Origin: Cupriavidus necator
GTDB taxonomy: Bacteria > Pseudomonadota > Gammaproteobacteria > Burkholderiales > Burkholderiaceae
NCBI GenBank assembly: GCA_022041995.1
Contig: CP074381.1
Location: forward strand, 3,100,001 to 3,164,000
Reading direction: 5' to 3'
Length of the DNA: 64,000 bases
Shown here: piece by piece, positions 63,402 to 64,000 of the stretch
How positions within the stretch are numbered: the first letter of the stretch is position 1
How the letters are laid out: each line of letters starts with the position of its first letter
Program-made: the position numbers and the translations under genes
The notes under the pieces: model-generated
Seen by the model: only the letters and a program-made list of their open reading frames with translations
The model's database searches: none
What the model was told of the DNA's origin: nothing

Positions 63402-64000
63402 TCAGTGCAAGGGGAAGCGCCGGTGCAGGAAATCCAGCACCGCCTCATTGAACGGCTCCGGCCGCTCCATGCAGGCCAGGTGGCCGACATCCGGCAGGCA
63501 GCGGTACTCTGCGCCAGGGATGCGCTGCGCCATGCGCTGCATCACCTCGGGCGCGGCATTGGTGTCGTGCTGCCCGGCCAGCGCCAGCACCGGCACCGCG
63601 ATGCGCGGCAGCGCGTCGCGCTGGTTGAAGCGCACCAGCGCACCCAGCGCCGCGCGGTAGGTGGGCGCGGGCACCGCCGCCATCACCGAGGTGGCAAAGG
63701 CCAAGGCTTGCGCATCGGCATCGAGCGCGACCATGGTGCGCACCAGCCCGGCGGCCATCTCGGCCATGGTCCTGCCGGCGTCCAGCGGCGCGGTGCGCGC
63801 GGCGATGAACTCGCGCTGCCAGGGCCCATCACCCTTGCCAAAGGCGGGCGAGGTGCCGGACAGCACCATGCCGTCGATCAGCGCGGGCATGGCCGCGCAG
63901 GCCTGCTGCGCCACCATGCCGCCCATGCTGTGGCCCAGCAGCACCACGCGCCGCCCGGCCTCGCGCTCGGCCTGCAGCAGCGGCGCCAGCGCTTGCGCCA
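63402..64000 (-). CDS. Alpha/beta-hydrolase, C-terminal part
   Basis: The gene continues past the right edge; about 199 codons are visible. The nucleophile elbow GHSMGG with its serine is followed by the acid residue region (VPVLALAGQHD) and the catalytic histidine in LPDVGHLACMERPEPFNEAVLDFL. This gives a complete Ser-Asp-His triad of the 3-oxoadipate enol-lactonase/esterase type. It lies upstream of the dehydrogenase and ligase genes, with 88 bases between, and probably belongs to that operon. Confidence 0.85.
   Translation of the reverse strand, partial: AQALAPLLQAEREAGRRVVLLGHSMGGMVAQQACAAMPALIDGMVLSGTSPAFGKGDGPWQREFIAARTAPLDAGRTMAEMAAGLVRTMVALDADAQALAFATSVMAAVPAPTYRAALGALVRFNQRDALPRIAVPVLALAGQHDTNAAPEVMQRMAQRIPGAEYRCLPDVGHLACMERPEPFNEAVLDFLHRRFPLH

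Overview
The window is GC-rich, densely packed bacterial DNA. Its gene content fits the Burkholderiales and most closely a Cupriavidus (C. necator-like) chromosome. The left edge carries the sauS-sauT-sauU sulfoacetate order known from C. necator H16. The rest has the hallmarks of that group: several Bug/TctC solute receptors, tctBA permeases, class III CoA-transferases, many acyl-CoA ligases and LysR-type regulators. The species assignment is inference. No tRNA, rRNA, CRISPR array, prophage or integrated island was recognised.

Layout. 1-3.6 kb: sulfoacetate catabolism and uptake. 3.6-10.1 kb: UvrD-type helicase, valyl-tRNA synthetase and UDP-glucose pyrophosphorylase. 10.2-15.6 kb: TusA-like protein, NUDIX hydrolase, threonine aldolase, tautomerase, class II aldolase, and an MFS gene divergent from a LysR gene across a perfect 12-bp inverted repeat. 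15.7-18.1 kb: NfeD protease with slipin. 18.0-18.7 kb: a large imperfect inverted repeat between the converging slipin and alaS genes. 21.7-28.7 kb: CoA-transferase, DUF2214 protein, Bug receptor, K+/H+ antiporter and tctBA. 28.8-31.7 kb: YbaK-like deacylase and katG. 32-34 kb: a LysR gene broken by an IS1595-family element. 34.1-40 kb: Bug receptor, gamma-glutamyltransferase, PhzF, PPOX protein and a second CoA-transferase. 40.3-47 kb: glnS, an S4 protein and a run of small housekeeping genes. 47-57 kb: acyl-CoA ligase, thioredoxin-like chaperone, hemerythrin, kinase-like ATPase, TcdA, AsmA, MFS and pdxH. 57-64 kb: cyclopropane synthase, DUF72 protein, msrA, and a ligase/acyl-CoA dehydrogenase/hydrolase operon cut by the right edge.

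Seven genes (sauU, the ybfB-like MFS gene, alaS, a CoA-transferase gene, glnS, tcdA and the last ligase gene) are each split by the loss of one base. Most of the losses can be placed in C/G runs, and two hit normally essential tRNA synthetases. This looks like homopolymer under-calling in the assembly, so these genes are annotated as intact in function, with the defect recorded.

The observations most worth a second look are the roughly 750-bp inverted-repeat element at 17994-18741, whose internal hairpins show compensating changes between copies; the IS that broke a regulator next to a Bug-GGT operon and left a clean target duplication; a palindromic operator lying exactly in the 17-bp promoter spacer of an acyl-CoA ligase gene; and the LysR-type operator at 14645-14671. 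No clearly new multi-gene system was found.
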